The notes: generated from the letters alone by a model not told the origin. Shown: positions 32,989 to 44,003, counted from the first letter of the stretch. The stretch is DNA of 64,000 nt from Dipteris shenzhenensis (GCA_047967505.1 CM106541.1); one strand, 5' to 3'. Made by a program: numbers and translations.

Positions 32989-33445
32989 TGTTAACTACCT
33001 TTTCTGTTTCCTACTGCAGATCACGAGAGTAGCACCGATATCATTCCACCCAGCCTTTCTTGCTGAAACGTGAGAGCTAGCTGAGAATTCGAATTCCAAA
33101 CATACGTGAAAGCTCATTCTCACCTCTCACTAGCTTCAACAAGCCCCATCTCCCTAGATGGATCTAGATGCCACATGTCATCATTATAGGGCCTTACTAA
33201 TGCAACATTTCACCCCTCTGTTGGGATGCTTTAGTTTCCTTTGCCCCTAGGCACATTTCTTGCATTAGACCCTTAGCCTTGGATCCACCTAGTCTGGTGC
33301 TATCAACCCTCACCTAGGACCTTGACATTAATTCCCTCCCGATCATTTACATGAAGCGCAAACAAATATATTACAAATATAGATCCTTTAAGGGAAATGT
33401 CGATTGATTCTTCCGAGGTCATGCTACCTCGGCTAGAGCGTAACA
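32989..33445 (-). repeat. 5' LTR of element H
   Basis: 457 bp with TGTTACGCTC...AGTTAACA ends on the minus strand. Partner of 26759-27186, followed at 33446 by the TGGTA target duplication. Confidence 0.95.
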
Positions 33446-33640
33446 TGGTAAGTGCATGAATAACAGCCAACATCTCATGTTCATAAACTTGCATGTGGTA
33501 CTCTGTATCACTGAGAACCCTGCTTTCATATGCCACAACTCTTCCATCCTACATAAGCACACCCCCAATGCTATGTCCACAAGCATCACAATCGACAGCA
33601 AATGGTTTTTGTAGGTATGGTAGAATAATCACAGGGTCTG
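33446..33640 (-). pseudogene. pol: Element G RNase H, N-terminal part
   Basis: Minus-strand frames give the RNase H start with a catalytic-D-like VDCDACGHSIG, then ESRVLSDTEYHMQVYEHEML and AVIHALT, where the H insertion occurs. A frame change near 33530-33550 breaks it. Confidence 0.82.
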
Positions 33641-33647
33641 AGCATAA

Positions 33648-34420
33648 TTACTCTTTGAGTTCCTCAAAGGCTGCAATTTCCCGATCCTTCCATTTGAAAG
33701 TGACCCCTTTCTTCTGTAAGGCATATAGAGGTGATGCTATCTCAGCAAAGTAACGGATAAACCGCCTGTAGTACAAGCATAATCCAAGAAAGCTTCGTAC
33801 TTCATGGATACTCCTCAAAGGTGGCCAATTTCTGATGGCTTCTACCTTAGCAGGATCCATCCTCACTCCATCTGCTGAGATAATGTGTCCCAAGAAGTGG
33901 ATTTCAGCCATGAAAAATTCACTCTTCTTGGCATTTATAACCAGCTTGTGCTTGCGCAACTCTTCCAAAACTGTGGCCAAATGCTTCTCATGCTCTGCCT
34001 CACTCTTAGAGTACACAATGATATCATCGAAGAATGTGCCAACATACTCCCGATGATTTCTGAAAATTCTGTCCATCATCTTGTTGAATGTGGCAAGAGC
34101 ATTCGTTAACCCAAAAGGCATCACTAAAAACTCATACAAACAAAAGGTTGTCTTGAAAGCTGTTTTGTGCTCATCCCTTGGCTGTATGCGTATTTGGTGA
34201 TACCCACTTTTCATATCAATACGGCTGAATACTGTGGACCTTTTCATATCAATATGGCTGAATACTATGGACCCTTCCAATCGATCCAGAATGTCATCTA
34301 TTCGTGGGTTGGAAATCTATTCTTGATTGTGACCTTGTTCAGAGCCCTATCGTCAATGCACATCCGCCATGACCCATCCTTCTTCTAAATAAGAAGCACT
34401 GGGGAGCAATAAGGAGAGGA
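33648..34420 (-). pseudogene. pol: Element G reverse transcriptase
   Basis: The 210-codon piece (33648-34280) contains SGYHQIRIQPRDEHKTAF, VMPFGLTNALATF and the catalytic FFDDIIVYSKS, then FLGHIISADGVRMD and VRSFLGLCLYYRRFI. Upstream, 34281-34420 encodes SPYCSPVLLI, KKDGSWRMCIDDRALN in broken frames. An in-frame 33-bp tandem duplication lies at 34207-34272, and a MITE separates the extreme N-terminus (ELLEKALIQP at 34713-34745). Confidence 0.9.
34207..34272 (-). repeat. 33-bp in-frame tandem duplication in G reverse transcriptase
   Basis: Units 34207-34239 and 34240-34272 differ at two positions and repeat an 11-residue block ending S-x-I-D-M-K at the first catalytic-D strand of the RT, so two copies of that aspartate segment occur in a row. 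Confidence 0.9.
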
Positions 34421-34428
34421 GCTTGCCT

Positions 34429-34704
34429 TAGTGTCACAAGAAACGTTTCTGGGTTTTGCCAGGCGTTTTGTCTAGAAATGGGCTAAAAATTTGTATTTTA
34501 TACTAATTATATATCAAACATAAATAATTATTTCCAGATTCTCTCTCTGTGTGAAAAGAGCTTTCAAATACACACATACACACTGAGCACACTCAAAAAG
34601 GTAAAAAATAGTAACACTATGGCACCAGGGCGTTTCGCCCGTTTCAGTGCTAGAAATGTTTCTACACGTTTCGCCTAGGCGAAACGTGTTTTCTGGTTAC
34701 ACTA
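34429..34704. mobile_element. hAT-like MITE
   Basis: A 276-bp non-coding insertion in the RT of G. The left end TAGTGTCACAAGAAACG and the reverse complement of the right end (TAGTGTAACCAGAAAAC) are inverted repeats. The 8 bp outside, GCTTGCCT and GCGTGGCT, match at 6 of 8 positions, as expected for an aged 8-bp hAT duplication. Subterminal copies of AGGCGTTT/AAACGCCT-like motifs are also typical. RT coding resumes on either side (IQP... and ...SPYCSPV). Confidence 0.75.
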
Positions 34705-34712
34705 GCGTGGCT

Positions 34713-35480
34713 GTATCAGCGCTTTTTCCAGCAGCTCCTTCACCTGGCTCATGATCTCCTCCTGTGGGGCTGCACTAACCCGATACAGAGGCTTGTTGGG
34801 TGGTGAGCTACCTGGAATCACATCAATGCCATGATCCTCCGGCCTTTCGGGTGGCAATTCCTATGGGAAAGCATCAAAAAAACAATTCTAAAATTGCAAA
34901 AGAAAATCTGTCCTGTTTTTATCCAGCTCTGAAAGGCTGGGATTTTGCTCACTCAAAGAGCCCTCTTTTGCAAAAATCAAGTAAGCTGAAAGATGCTTTT
35001 TCATTATATTTGTAATAGCACAAGCTGATACAACAGGGATTGACTCTCCCTTATGTTTTACATCAAGAACATGGGTCTTGCCCTGATGAGTAAGTGTCAG
35101 CTTCTTGTTTCTGGTGTCAAGCACACCTCTAACTCTGTAACACCAAGGCATCCCCAACAAAACGTCACATTCAGGTAGTGCCATAATGTAGAACTCTTCT
35201 GTGTCCACATAGTTTTGAATGTGTAGTCGCAACTTCTCGATGATCGGAGTGACAGGAGTGACCAACTCGGGATTAGACATGTTTGCTTCACACTGAGCTC
35301 CCATATCTTCTGCACATATACCCAACTTTGCTGCGAGCTCAGGTGAAATGAAATTCGCTCGGGCTCCCGGATCAAAGAAAATAAGACATTATTGATCCCT
35401 GATCTTTCCCCAAGCCCTGCATAACTCTTTTTTTTCCGATTCATGCGTGCCTCCAATAACATTAGGCAACAGATCAGCAC
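34713..35480 (-). pseudogene. pol: Element G protease and RT lead-in
   Basis: The protease is seen as FFDPGARANFISPELAAKLG (about 35320-35380), with the active-site D-S/T-G changed to D-P-G. Then PECDVLLGMPWCYRV (about 35140-35190), the usual second hydrophobic strand, and a linker reaching the RT at 34713. A frame change lies near 35325-35400. The 145-codon frame 34888-35325 covers the protease body. Confidence 0.8.
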
Positions 35481-37086
35481 TCGGCTTTGGCTTTCCCCCC
35501 CTTATGTCATCTTTCTTTTCCTCCTTATGCTCATGCTTTTCTTCTACAAAAGATTTCCTCTTCCGATGAGGGCACTCATGGGCTCTATGGCCTTCCTATT
35601 TGCAAATGTAACACTTGTGGGCTTCAAACAGTGCCTGCTTCTCCTCGGGAGACAACCGAGGTTGTGACAAAGGTTGCCCACGCCTCTGGCCTGCAACAAA
35701 GGCTGATTTTGCTGGTTTCTCGAACTGCTTAGCCTTTTTAAAATATTCTTTGGCATTTCCTTTGTTTCTTGAGCTGTTTTTAAACCCACTGATTCGTCCT
35801 TGCATCAAAGCATATGCTGTATTTGCATTCTCTATTAGTTGAGACAGATTTGTCACCTGTGTTTTTGTGCAATAAACCCTTATCTCTTTAGGCAATCCAT
35901 AGCAGTATTTCTCAACCTGCTCAGAGAAGGGAACTTGACGGTAAGAGCTGACAGGTAACAAGGCATCCCAAAATTTCTTATTGTATTCATCCAAATTTCT
36001 GCAACCCTCTGCATTAAGCTGATGCCACACAGTCATAATGTCCACTTCAAACGTGGTGGTCAGCCATGCCGCTGAAAACAACTGCTTAAACTCAACCCAT
36101 GTGGTGGGAGCTCTTCCTTGCAAAAGTAAATTAGTCCACCATTGAAGGGCATTACCCTTAAAGAAAGTGGCGGATTTTCTGATTTTTGAGCTCTCCGTGA
36201 AGTTACCTCCGGTGTACGCAGCATCAAATTGTTGTAAATACATCAAAGCTTTCAACCGATCCCGCATCCCATTGAAAGTCTCCAACTTTGATTGCTGCCC
36301 CACCTTCTTTGAAGTAATTTAGTTTGCCCTTAGACGCCAGATTGTCATACACTGCTGGCTGGAAGTATGGGGGCTGCATCATTCCAGGTACATTAGTTCC
36401 AGTTCCCATACTGGGATTACCCATGCCGGGTCCCGTACCAGACATTTGCGGGGTTCCCAAGGAACCACCCAGCATACCAGGCATCCTTGTTTGCATTCTG
36501 GGCTGCATCCTCATGTTGGCATACATTACATTTGCATTCCTGGGCTGCATCATGCCTCCCATCATAAGCTGCTGTACCGGCTGCATGCTGGGCTGGAATG
36601 GAACATTCTGAGGGCCTGGCATACCCATTCCTCCCATGGGCTGTCCTACCATGGCCTGGAAAACTGATCCACTGCCAAAATAACCTGGTTGCATCACAGG
36701 CTCGGGGTAGGACTGCTGTCCTTGATGCACAAACTGAAAATTATTTCCTTGCAAGGGATTTTTTGGCAAATTTGCGGGCTGCTGGGCATTTCCCATGCCA
36801 GATCCATGCAAAGGCATATCTGGTGGCTGTCCATTGAAAGATACATGTCTGTGAGTCTTCTTTTTCTTCGCTGCCCGTTTGCTTCTTGGGAGGTGCTTGC
36901 AGAATTTCTGCAAGGTTTTGCGTGAGCAATGAGCAAATTCAAAGCTTCCATGGTACTTGCCACTCGTGCTTTATGGAGAGCTTCGGCCTCTGGATCATCT
37001 AACTCATCAGACGACTCCTCATCCTGAGGGGCTACATGCATAGACTCAAGGGGAACATGTTTTCCTGCATCAGGTGCATCATCTCC
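35481..37086 (-). pseudogene. gag: Element G Gag
   Basis: Three broken frames make one Gag. The N-terminus (about 36930-37086) is acidic (DDPEAEALHKARV). The middle (36300-36840) is very rich in Met, Gly, Pro and Gln, an unusual low-complexity arm. The capsid domain (35740-36270) has FFKGNALQWWTNLL, TTWVEFKQLFSAAW and LDEYNKKFWD. The CCHC knuckle (KCYIC, then EGHRAHEC) is at about 35570-35600 with one stop inside. The junction with the LTR remnant at 37087 lacks PBS and leader, so they were deleted. Confidence 0.85.
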
Positions 37087-37340
37087 GCGCAGCAAACAAA
37101 AGCAGAAGAAGAGGGCGAATTTTAGAACAAGCTCCAAAATTGGGCGCTAGCTGCCCTAATAGGAGGGAGATGCTAAAATTGGAGGCTGTTTGCCTGACAC
37201 ATGGCACATTAATGTCCCTAACACCCTGTACCAAGGAAACGTTGGTTTCCTAGGGGCAACTTTTAAAGGCTCTAACCCCACTAACCAATGATAAACATTG
37301 GTATTGTCCAGGAGCAAAGATTCCTAACCTTCCACATGCT
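37087..37340 (-). repeat. 5' LTR remnant of element G
   Basis: Matches 20018-20255 of the 3' LTR, then diverges. It joins Gag directly at GCGCAGCAAAC without PBS or leader, so the 3' part of the LTR and the leader are deleted. The outer end may reach about 37411, where CTCATGGCA vaguely resembles the 3' LTR terminus. Confidence 0.7.
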
Positions 37341-39979
37341 ACTACCCAAGGTACTAGAAACCCTTTTCCCATTGGGTCCTCTCGAACTGCTAGATGTCAT
37401 TCTCATGGCATTCTAGTAGAAAAAATCCACATATAACCAACGTAATCTTAGAAATATTTTTTATGCGAGCAACTCAAAGTTAGAAATATAGAAAATGTTA
37501 AAACCTTAGCTTTTGCAAAAAACCTAAACATAAAGACCTTTTCTTTTTTTTGAAAAAATTGAAAACATTCATTTTTCAAGGATAGGAGATGTGCAAATGT
37601 GTTAACAAACAAAAAACTTTGAAAAGAAACATAAACAATTTTGAGAAAGTAAAGCAAGAACTTAGAAAAAAACACAACTTATGAAAACTATGGAAACTAA
37701 AGCAAGCATATATTTTTTCCTTCTTTCTTTGCTCTTTTATCTAGCCTTATAAGTTGAAACATGATACGGAGCATGGGAGCATGTGTATTGAGAGCTCGGG
37801 GTGATGGGAGAGGAAGGAGATGTGCAAATAGTACAAGAAGAACCTTGAAATTGATGGGAAAAATGAAGACTAGGATTTTCTCACTAAATCCTTGAAATGA
37901 AAATCAAAAAATGCCTCAAAATGAGTGTTGAAAAAAGCATTAAAAAATGTTGAAGCAATTTCAAGGCATATTATTTAATGCTTATTTTAATGGTATATAT
38001 GCTTTTTTTAAATGCATATATCGATGCTCTTGGTTATTTTTCATCATGTTTAGCGACTCCTCTTATATCAAGGCTTTTAAATAAAATCAATGGATATCAA
38101 CTTGCATTCTAATTTGGAATTCCAAACTTGGTGGGACTCAATGGCATGTCTACCTCTAGCATCCTACCAATTTTAGTTTGATTTTGATTTCTATAGGCTC
38201 ATATTTTAATAAATGTAAGATCTTTAATCCTAGCCTTGCCTAGGTACTAAATTAGAGTGTATCATTGGCATGTTAGGCTATATTGACCCATATGCAATAA
38301 AACTATACAAGATAATGCAACCATACAACCAACTAACTTAGTTCCAATTTATAGCTACAAAGTGTCACATTTTAATAGGCAGACATGAATCTTTGAGACC
38401 TTTAAGTACATATGGGCTTATTGCCTTTGTGGCACCATTGGTTGTTGCTTCATTGGATTCATCATCCCGGGTAAATTGAGCACTTATTTGACCATTGAAC
38501 ATGATGAGAAATAGTTGCAAACTCAAAGCTTGAATTTTTAAGAAATGACAGCTCTTGAGAGCACCATTCCACCATTAAATTGGGTATCAATAGCTTAGGA
38601 AAATGCCAAGATATCGGATAAAGTGAGCATGTATTTGATCATCGACGGTAATGAGAAAGAAGTATTGGTAAACCTATGGCTTGAAATTTTAAGAAATGAC
38701 CAAGTGCTTAAAGCATAGCAATAGTGAGCATAATTTTCTTCTAAAGGAAATCCACCCTAAACATTGTAGGAGTATTTCTCAATGGAGGTCATGTTATATG
38801 TGCAAATTGTAAGAACAATAATTCTAAAATGAAGTCAATAATATAGTTTCTCAAGCATCACAAGAATGATACTCCATAAATATGGATGTAGTTATTTAAA
38901 TTTTTGTTATATGTGAGGGCATAATAGAAAGAAAGAAAGCATGGATAATATGCGAATAAAGTAGAAAGGACGAGAGCATGAATTACTTTCGCCTTAATAT
39001 GAATACTAATTTAGAGAAATGTTTGCTGAAAACTTTTAGGAAAATGATTTTATTAAGAAGTCTCTATAAGGATATTTAATATTGATGGTAAAGAGAGCAA
39101 TTATGCTAATGTTGATGAAAAGATGATCCATTATGTAATCACAACTTTGGGTTCAACACAATCATATAAAGTTACCTTCTCATATGCCACTTTTTAAAGC
39201 AACAAGCCAATCTTGAAACCTAGTAGCATAGCAAAAATAGTTATATTTTATTCTTTATTGTACAATGAAGATAAAACTATGACTTGTTCTTAAATGTAAT
39301 ATGCATTTTATAGCTTAACCAAGTTTGATAATTTTTTGTGTTTGATTCTATTTTCTTTGGACTTTAGTAACATATATGCTATGATATCTAGTATCATAGT
39401 CACTTGCCCTTTCAGAATGTGGTGAAATAGAGGTCCTAGCAGCTCTGCTCTACACACAGAACCTAATTTAATCTCACATTTGGACCCGATGGAAACTGTA
39501 ATGTCCTAGTAGTCCACTCAAATGCTCAAGTCCCACATAGTCCCTTAAAAGGAGGTGAGGCCTCTTATAAGTTAGAGGTGCTCTGCTTAAGCTCTCACCT
39601 CCACAGTGAGGCCTCTTACAAGTTAGAGGTGCTTTGCTTAAGCTCTCACCTCCACTTGTAAAACAACATTTCTAAATAATGAAATTTGAGTAGCATCAAT
39701 GTGTTGCAAAGCTTGTGACATTTACATTTTTCCCTCCTCATCTCAAATAACGAAAAAGGCAAAAGGACATTCATCATTTCAGTAGTATGAAAATTGTCAT
39801 AGTTTACCAATGTAATGTGTTTCGAAGTACATATGGCTCGTGATATCAGGATTGATCATCGTTAGTTTTAATTTTTCCCCTTCGTTCTAGGCAAAACATT
39901 AAGAATGAAAGATCGGAGGTACACTCTTACTACTATAAATTTTGTTGAGTCATGTACCATACACAACTTTTTGAACATA
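37341..39979. other. AT-rich intergenic DNA
   Basis: No gene. AT-rich sequence with poly-A/T runs and no coding frame of substance. Contains one 51-bp tandem duplication (39555-39656). Confidence 0.55.
39555..39656. repeat. 51-bp tandem duplication with internal inverted repeat
   Basis: Units 39555-39605 and 39606-39656 both read GTGAGGCCTCTTAYAAGTTAG...CTCTCACCTCCAC and differ at three or so positions. The preceding GGAGGTGAG and the units' CTCACCTCC are inverted, so the block can fold. Confidence 0.88.
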
Positions 39980-40690
39980 TTATCACTTAATGTATGGTAC
40001 CACCTTGAAATTTTCATTTTCAAATATTATATATCCCTCACATTGTGATTTAGTTGGAAGTACATCATTGCTTAAATAGACATCTTCCTTACGAAACTCT
40101 CCTTCCCACACAAAAGTTCTCAACAATGAGTTCAAGTTTTGTAAACCCAATTTAGATGGATGCCAATGAGAAATGAAGTAAATTAGGGATGGGTATACAA
40201 AATGGTTCAGTACAAACTCTCTTTTAGATAATGATGGTTGGAGACATTGCCATTGTTTAAGTTTTCTTCTATTCCTCTGCAAAACCCATTCCCATCTATC
40301 CTTTTAAGGTACATTGGACCCCATAGGTAATCGTGAAAGGCCAAATGGTAACCCTCCTAATCCTTTGTAGAACCCATTCCCATCTATCCTTTAAGGTTGT
40401 GGAAGTGACCTCTCAAACATCTACCAATTCGGCACTTCTTTCAAGATAGATTGGTTTCGTAGTTCACTTCCTCTAATGATTGTTCTAGGCTCCTTCCATT
40501 GGTCCTCCTTCAACTCTTCCTTAAAAATCCCCTATTAAAATGGAGTAGGTAGGCCTCCCATAGGAACTGTTTACCCTTCCAAAGTTGGGGGCATAGATGG
40601 AGAAAAATTCACCCTTGACGTTTAGGTGATTAGAATCTACTCCAATCCCATTCATCCCAAGAGAGGTATAGTTGGAATAGATTTTTTTTT
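39980..40690 (-). pseudogene. LINE retrotransposon relic (endonuclease and RT end)
   Basis: On the minus strand a frame near 40560-40630 reads HLNVKGEFFSIYAPNFGR followed by LIGDF, as in the APE-type endonuclease of plant LINEs. After a large deletion, 39983-40282 reads LSKREFVLNHFVYPSLIYF, WHPSKL and LLRTFVWEGE. That pattern is the segment after the LINE RT (the usual L-A-G-R...L-P-x-Y...R-x-F-L-W-x-G). Both parts are heavily mutated and the RT core is missing. Confidence 0.6.
40273..40400. repeat. Partial 88-bp tandem duplication in the LINE relic
   Basis: AACCCATTCCCATCTATCCT occurs at 40283 and again at 40371, with similar bases on both sides; the second unit is partial. Explains a reading-frame repeat (RWEWVLQR-like) in the LINE remnant. 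Confidence 0.82.
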
Positions 40691-40744
40691 CTTAAACTAT
40701 GTTGTGCTTGGCTTTGGGGACAAGACAAATTCTATAGCCCTTTG

Positions 40745-41542
40745 TGTCACATGCACCCTTGCACTTGGGTGCAATATGACACACTAGCTACATCGACAAG
40801 TGCACTATAGTTCCCTAATAGGAGATTTTGTCGTACTATGTGACCCCTTTGTGAGCCCTTGTCCAGGGACAATCAGGCACAAGCTACATAAGTCATCTCT
40901 CAGCCTTAGGTCAAGTCAGACAGATCAGTCCTTGTTCACTAGTACCCACTGGAGAACAGGTGGTAGTGTTTCCATCTTAGGATTAGAGATAGGTGTAGGT
41001 CCAACCTAGAATAGAAGCCTTCTGGGTCCCCTCAGGGCTAGAACAAGTATGGGGAAGGGCTGCCTTTATAGGCTACCCTGCACCCCTCCTTAGGCCACCT
41101 TTTTATGGGGCCAAGGGCCCAACCAACTAGCCTCAAATAGTTGACTCAAAAGTTGGCCAGTTTGGGCAGGTTGACTCAGCCCTCCAACCCTATAAATAGG
41201 GGCCAAGTGTGGACAACATCAAGGTCTCAGTATTGGTTGGTGTTGCCTCTCAGGTCTTTGGGTCTGCAATACGTGTGCATAGTGTACTCTTTAGAAGCAC
41301 GTTCCCATGCTCTCTCGAAGAGTGTTATTTGTATATATCAGTTCTCTAAATATAAAGCAAATTCTCCCCTCATTGGGGGAGGGGGCCCTCAGTGTGGGTA
41401 CAGGGATCCAATCAGTTGTCGACTCCATTCTCTCTCTACCCTCATCTCCTTTCTCTCTCTATGGTACATAACGCTAATTCCTCGCTAAAGGTTTAAAAGG
41501 TCTTGATATGATTACACGATCAGATTATCGTTGAATGTTACA
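40745..41542 (+). repeat. LTR of family J, with TATA box and PBS
   Basis: Ends TTGAATGTTACA at 41542, followed directly by a PBS-like TTGGTATCAAATC. A TATA box (TATAAATA, 41191-41198) and the following region match the minus-strand copy at 18445-18757 from about 41215 on. The left end, taken as TGTCACATGC at 40745, is a guess from the TG rule. As PBS is on the right, this is a 5' LTR in plus orientation. Confidence 0.75.
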
Positions 41543-42429
41543 TTGGTATCAAATCTTTGGTTTGTATCCAGCTTGACTATCGTGAGTGTATGGTTGTGTT
41601 GAGATGCAGAAAGGACACACAATCAAGTGCCATGAAAGGTTCAGGGAAAGACGTGAAGGAACATGGTGGAGAGAGGGCAGAGAGAGGGTAGGCTAGGGAG
41701 AGAGAAAGTGATACTCAAAAGGAGACATAATGAAATGACTAGAGCAATGAACAAAAATGAGAGCACTCACATGTAGACCAAAGAGCTTGTACCTTGATAC
41801 TTGATTGATTTGACACTAGACAAGTACAACTCTTATATAAGAGTGCATAGACATATGAACACCTATGCATATGGGATAGCTCCCAATATGACACGTGGCA
41901 TCCATAGGACACACCAGACTCGAACTCACACTAGAACACACTAGAACACACCAAACTGACTCAACTTGGCTTCGTATTCTACAAGACGTCAGATTTGAAG
42001 ACTATGAAGAGGAGAAAGACAATCAAAATGATACGCTTTTGCCTAGTGCTCAAGAATGATAGTGAATCTTTTGGAGCAGAATCAGGTCCTTCTACAGCAA
42101 ATCAAAGAACACTCAACCTAGCTAGAAGAAAGCAAAAGACAACGGGACCAAACACAAAAATGTCTATAAGAAAAAGAGGCAAAGAAGCCGTTGGAAGAAA
42201 GAGGAACCACATGTTTTGAAAATTGCTCTTGTTGATGCATGGGGAACGCAAAAATGAGGAGGCACTACAATGCACAGAGCTCGCCCGAGCAGAGAGGCAG
42301 CAAAAGCTAGACTGAGAGGCAATGCTTCTCCAATACAAATAGATGTTAGCTACTATGTAGGCTAGTTTGAACGCAATAGCAGCTGCATCATCAACAAAGA
42401 TAACACCACTCACCCAATCTCCAAAGAGT
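41543..42429 (+). other. Internal remnant of element J
   Basis: Starts with the PBS (41543-41556). No pol motif follows. Plus-strand frames near 41980-42430 show charged, Glu/Lys/Gln-rich composition (for example around ELARAERQQKLD), possibly a Gag N-terminus, but this is weak. The region ends where the minus-strand integrase of element D begins. Confidence 0.4.
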
Positions 42430-42660
42430 GTATTCCACCAGAGTCTAGCTTGTAGCACCTTTCATGCTTTGACTTCTCCAATGAAGTGGCCGCCTGCTAT
42501 GCTTCTTTTTCCTCTTCTAGCACATCCACATATCCTCCCTTACACACATATGAAAAATTCCATCTTTCCCAATTCAGTAGAGTTGGCTTTTGATCCATTG
42601 GTAGGCTGAAGCATCTTTAATTAGCTTAGAGGCTGTTTCTTGCTTAAGAGGCCTATCAAC
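42430..42660 (-). pseudogene. pol: Element D integrase N-terminal remnant
   Basis: Broken minus-strand frames read YWIGKDGIFHMCVREDM, then GGHFIGEVKA and KVLQARLWWNTLF, the zinc-binding part of a gypsy integrase. No D-D-E core follows; the element stops here. Confidence 0.6.
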
Positions 42661-43378
42661 AAGGAACCTATTATTAGTAAGGATGTGGCCTATCTCTATT
42701 TCCCATTATGAAATTATATCAATTAGGAATAAGGGGCATCAAGAAGGTCATCCTCAACTCTAGTTGGTGGTTCTCAATTTGGTATTCTAGATAGGTGATC
42801 AACAAGACATGGGTCTTCCCCTATGATAGTAAAGTCAATGAACTCAAGGAACATTAGCATCCATCTAGTTATGCACCCAGTCATGCATGGATTGTTGACC
42901 AAGTATATTGGTGACTAGTGATCCACAAAGAACACAAACTTGTTGGCCAACTAGTAGTGTCTAGAATTTTTTAACTACATACACCATGGCAAGCCCTTCT
43001 TGCTTAGTATTAGTGTAGTTGACCTTAGCATTGTTAAGTTGCTGGCTAGAAAAGTGAATAGGGTAGTTTAGATCGTGTTCCCCTAGTTCTGCTAATACAC
43101 ACCCTATGGAAAAATTGGAGGCATCACTATGGACATGGAATATAACATCCCACTCTAGTGCTCTTAGAATAGGTTATGTGGCCAATGCTAACTTGAGGGT
43201 GTTAAAGGCCTTTTGATACTCGTGGGTCCACTCAAACTCCACTATGAGTTTGTATAAAGGATTGGCTATATTAGCATAGAAGATTATGAATCTTTGGTAG
43301 TAGCCAGTGTGGCTTGTGAACCAGTACACTCCTTTTGCATTGGTGGGTGGGGATAGTTCCAAAATGAGCTCCATCTTA
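42661..43378 (-). pseudogene. pol: Element D RT end and RNase H
   Basis: A 107-codon frame (43174-43497) has VKHKVILGHIVSKNGISM and NPLYKLIVEFEWTHEYQKAF, the end of the RT (connection). RNase H pieces follow: VHSDASNFSIGCVLAELG near 43090-43140, INYTNTKQEGLAMVY-like near 43000-43030, and DHLSRIPN near 42780-42805. Confidence 0.7.
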
Positions 43379-44003
43379 TTATAATTCATGGAGATTCCAT
43401 TCTTGGACACTATGTGTCCTAGAATCACTTTGTGTTTTACCAAAAATTGACACTTCAGAGGGTTTAAAGCAGATTCTATATAGTCCACATCTCTCAAAGA
43501 ACAATATTAAGCATTTTATATGATCATCTGACTTTAAATTTACGCACTGGTCATGTAAGAAGGCTTCCAGTAAGTCCCTCAGAGAATCCTTGAAAGTGCT
43601 CATCATCAACCATTGGAATGAGGCTGGAGCATTGGTGAGTCTAAAGGTCATTACCCTTGCAGCAACAGAGACTCCCCATTCCATGGCAAATTCCATTTTA
43701 TGCTGATCTTCTAGGGAAATGGAGACTTGGTTATAACCCGAGAATCCATGTAGGAAGTTATAATATTCCTTCCCAATTTCCCTCTCTATTACATGTTCTA
43801 TGATAGGCAAGAAGAAATGCTTCCACCTTGTGGTGGCATTGACCTTTTTGAGGTCTATTGCATACTCTTATTTTGCCATTCCTCCTAAGTACTTTCACAA
43901 TTAGTGACACCCAGACCGTGTGCTCAATCTCGTAGATGAATCCCACATCTATGAGTTTTTGTATTTCTTCCCTTATTGCTATGAGTGTGTATTCGGGAGT
44001 CAT
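43379..44003 (-). pseudogene. pol: Element D reverse transcriptase
   Basis: Two overlapping frames cover the RT: IREEIQKLIDVGFIYEI, then VLRRNGKIRVC, FLHGFSGYNQVSISLED, VMTFRLTNAPASFQWLM. The position of the catalytic box reads AFLHDQCV, so one of the two aspartates of x-x-D-D is lost, in addition to a frame change near 43800. The enzyme is dead. Confidence 0.8.

Larger units (their letters stand above)
26759..33445 (-). mobile_element. Ty3/gypsy chromovirus H, nearly complete
   Basis: A full-length minus-strand element of 6.7 kb: 5' LTR 32989-33445, PBS, long leader, gag, protease, RT-RNase H, integrase, chromodomain, polypurine tract and 3' LTR 26759-27186. It is flanked by TGGTA at 26754-26758 and 33446-33450, a perfect 5-bp target-site duplication. 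It lies inside the RNase H of element G. Only a handful of stops or frameshifts are visible, so it is younger than G. Confidence 0.95.
20018..37340 (-). mobile_element. Ty3/gypsy element G (chromovirus-like), split by I and H
   Basis: A minus-strand gypsy element. Order: 5' LTR remnant (37087-37340), gag, protease, RT, RNase H [element H inserted], rest of RNase H, integrase [element I inserted], chromodomain-like C-terminus, polypurine tract and 3' LTR (to 20018 or further left). Reading frames resume across both insertions (A-L-T|W-K-H at H; W-Y-Y-G|P-F-Q at I), proving the three pol pieces are one element. Gag, protease and RT carry frameshifts, and a 276-bp MITE lies in the RT, so it is an old copy. 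Confidence 0.88.

Noticed and set aside
39555-39656. CRISPR-like array
   Set aside because: Only two adjacent units without spacers, in a eukaryotic context; a plain tandem duplication.
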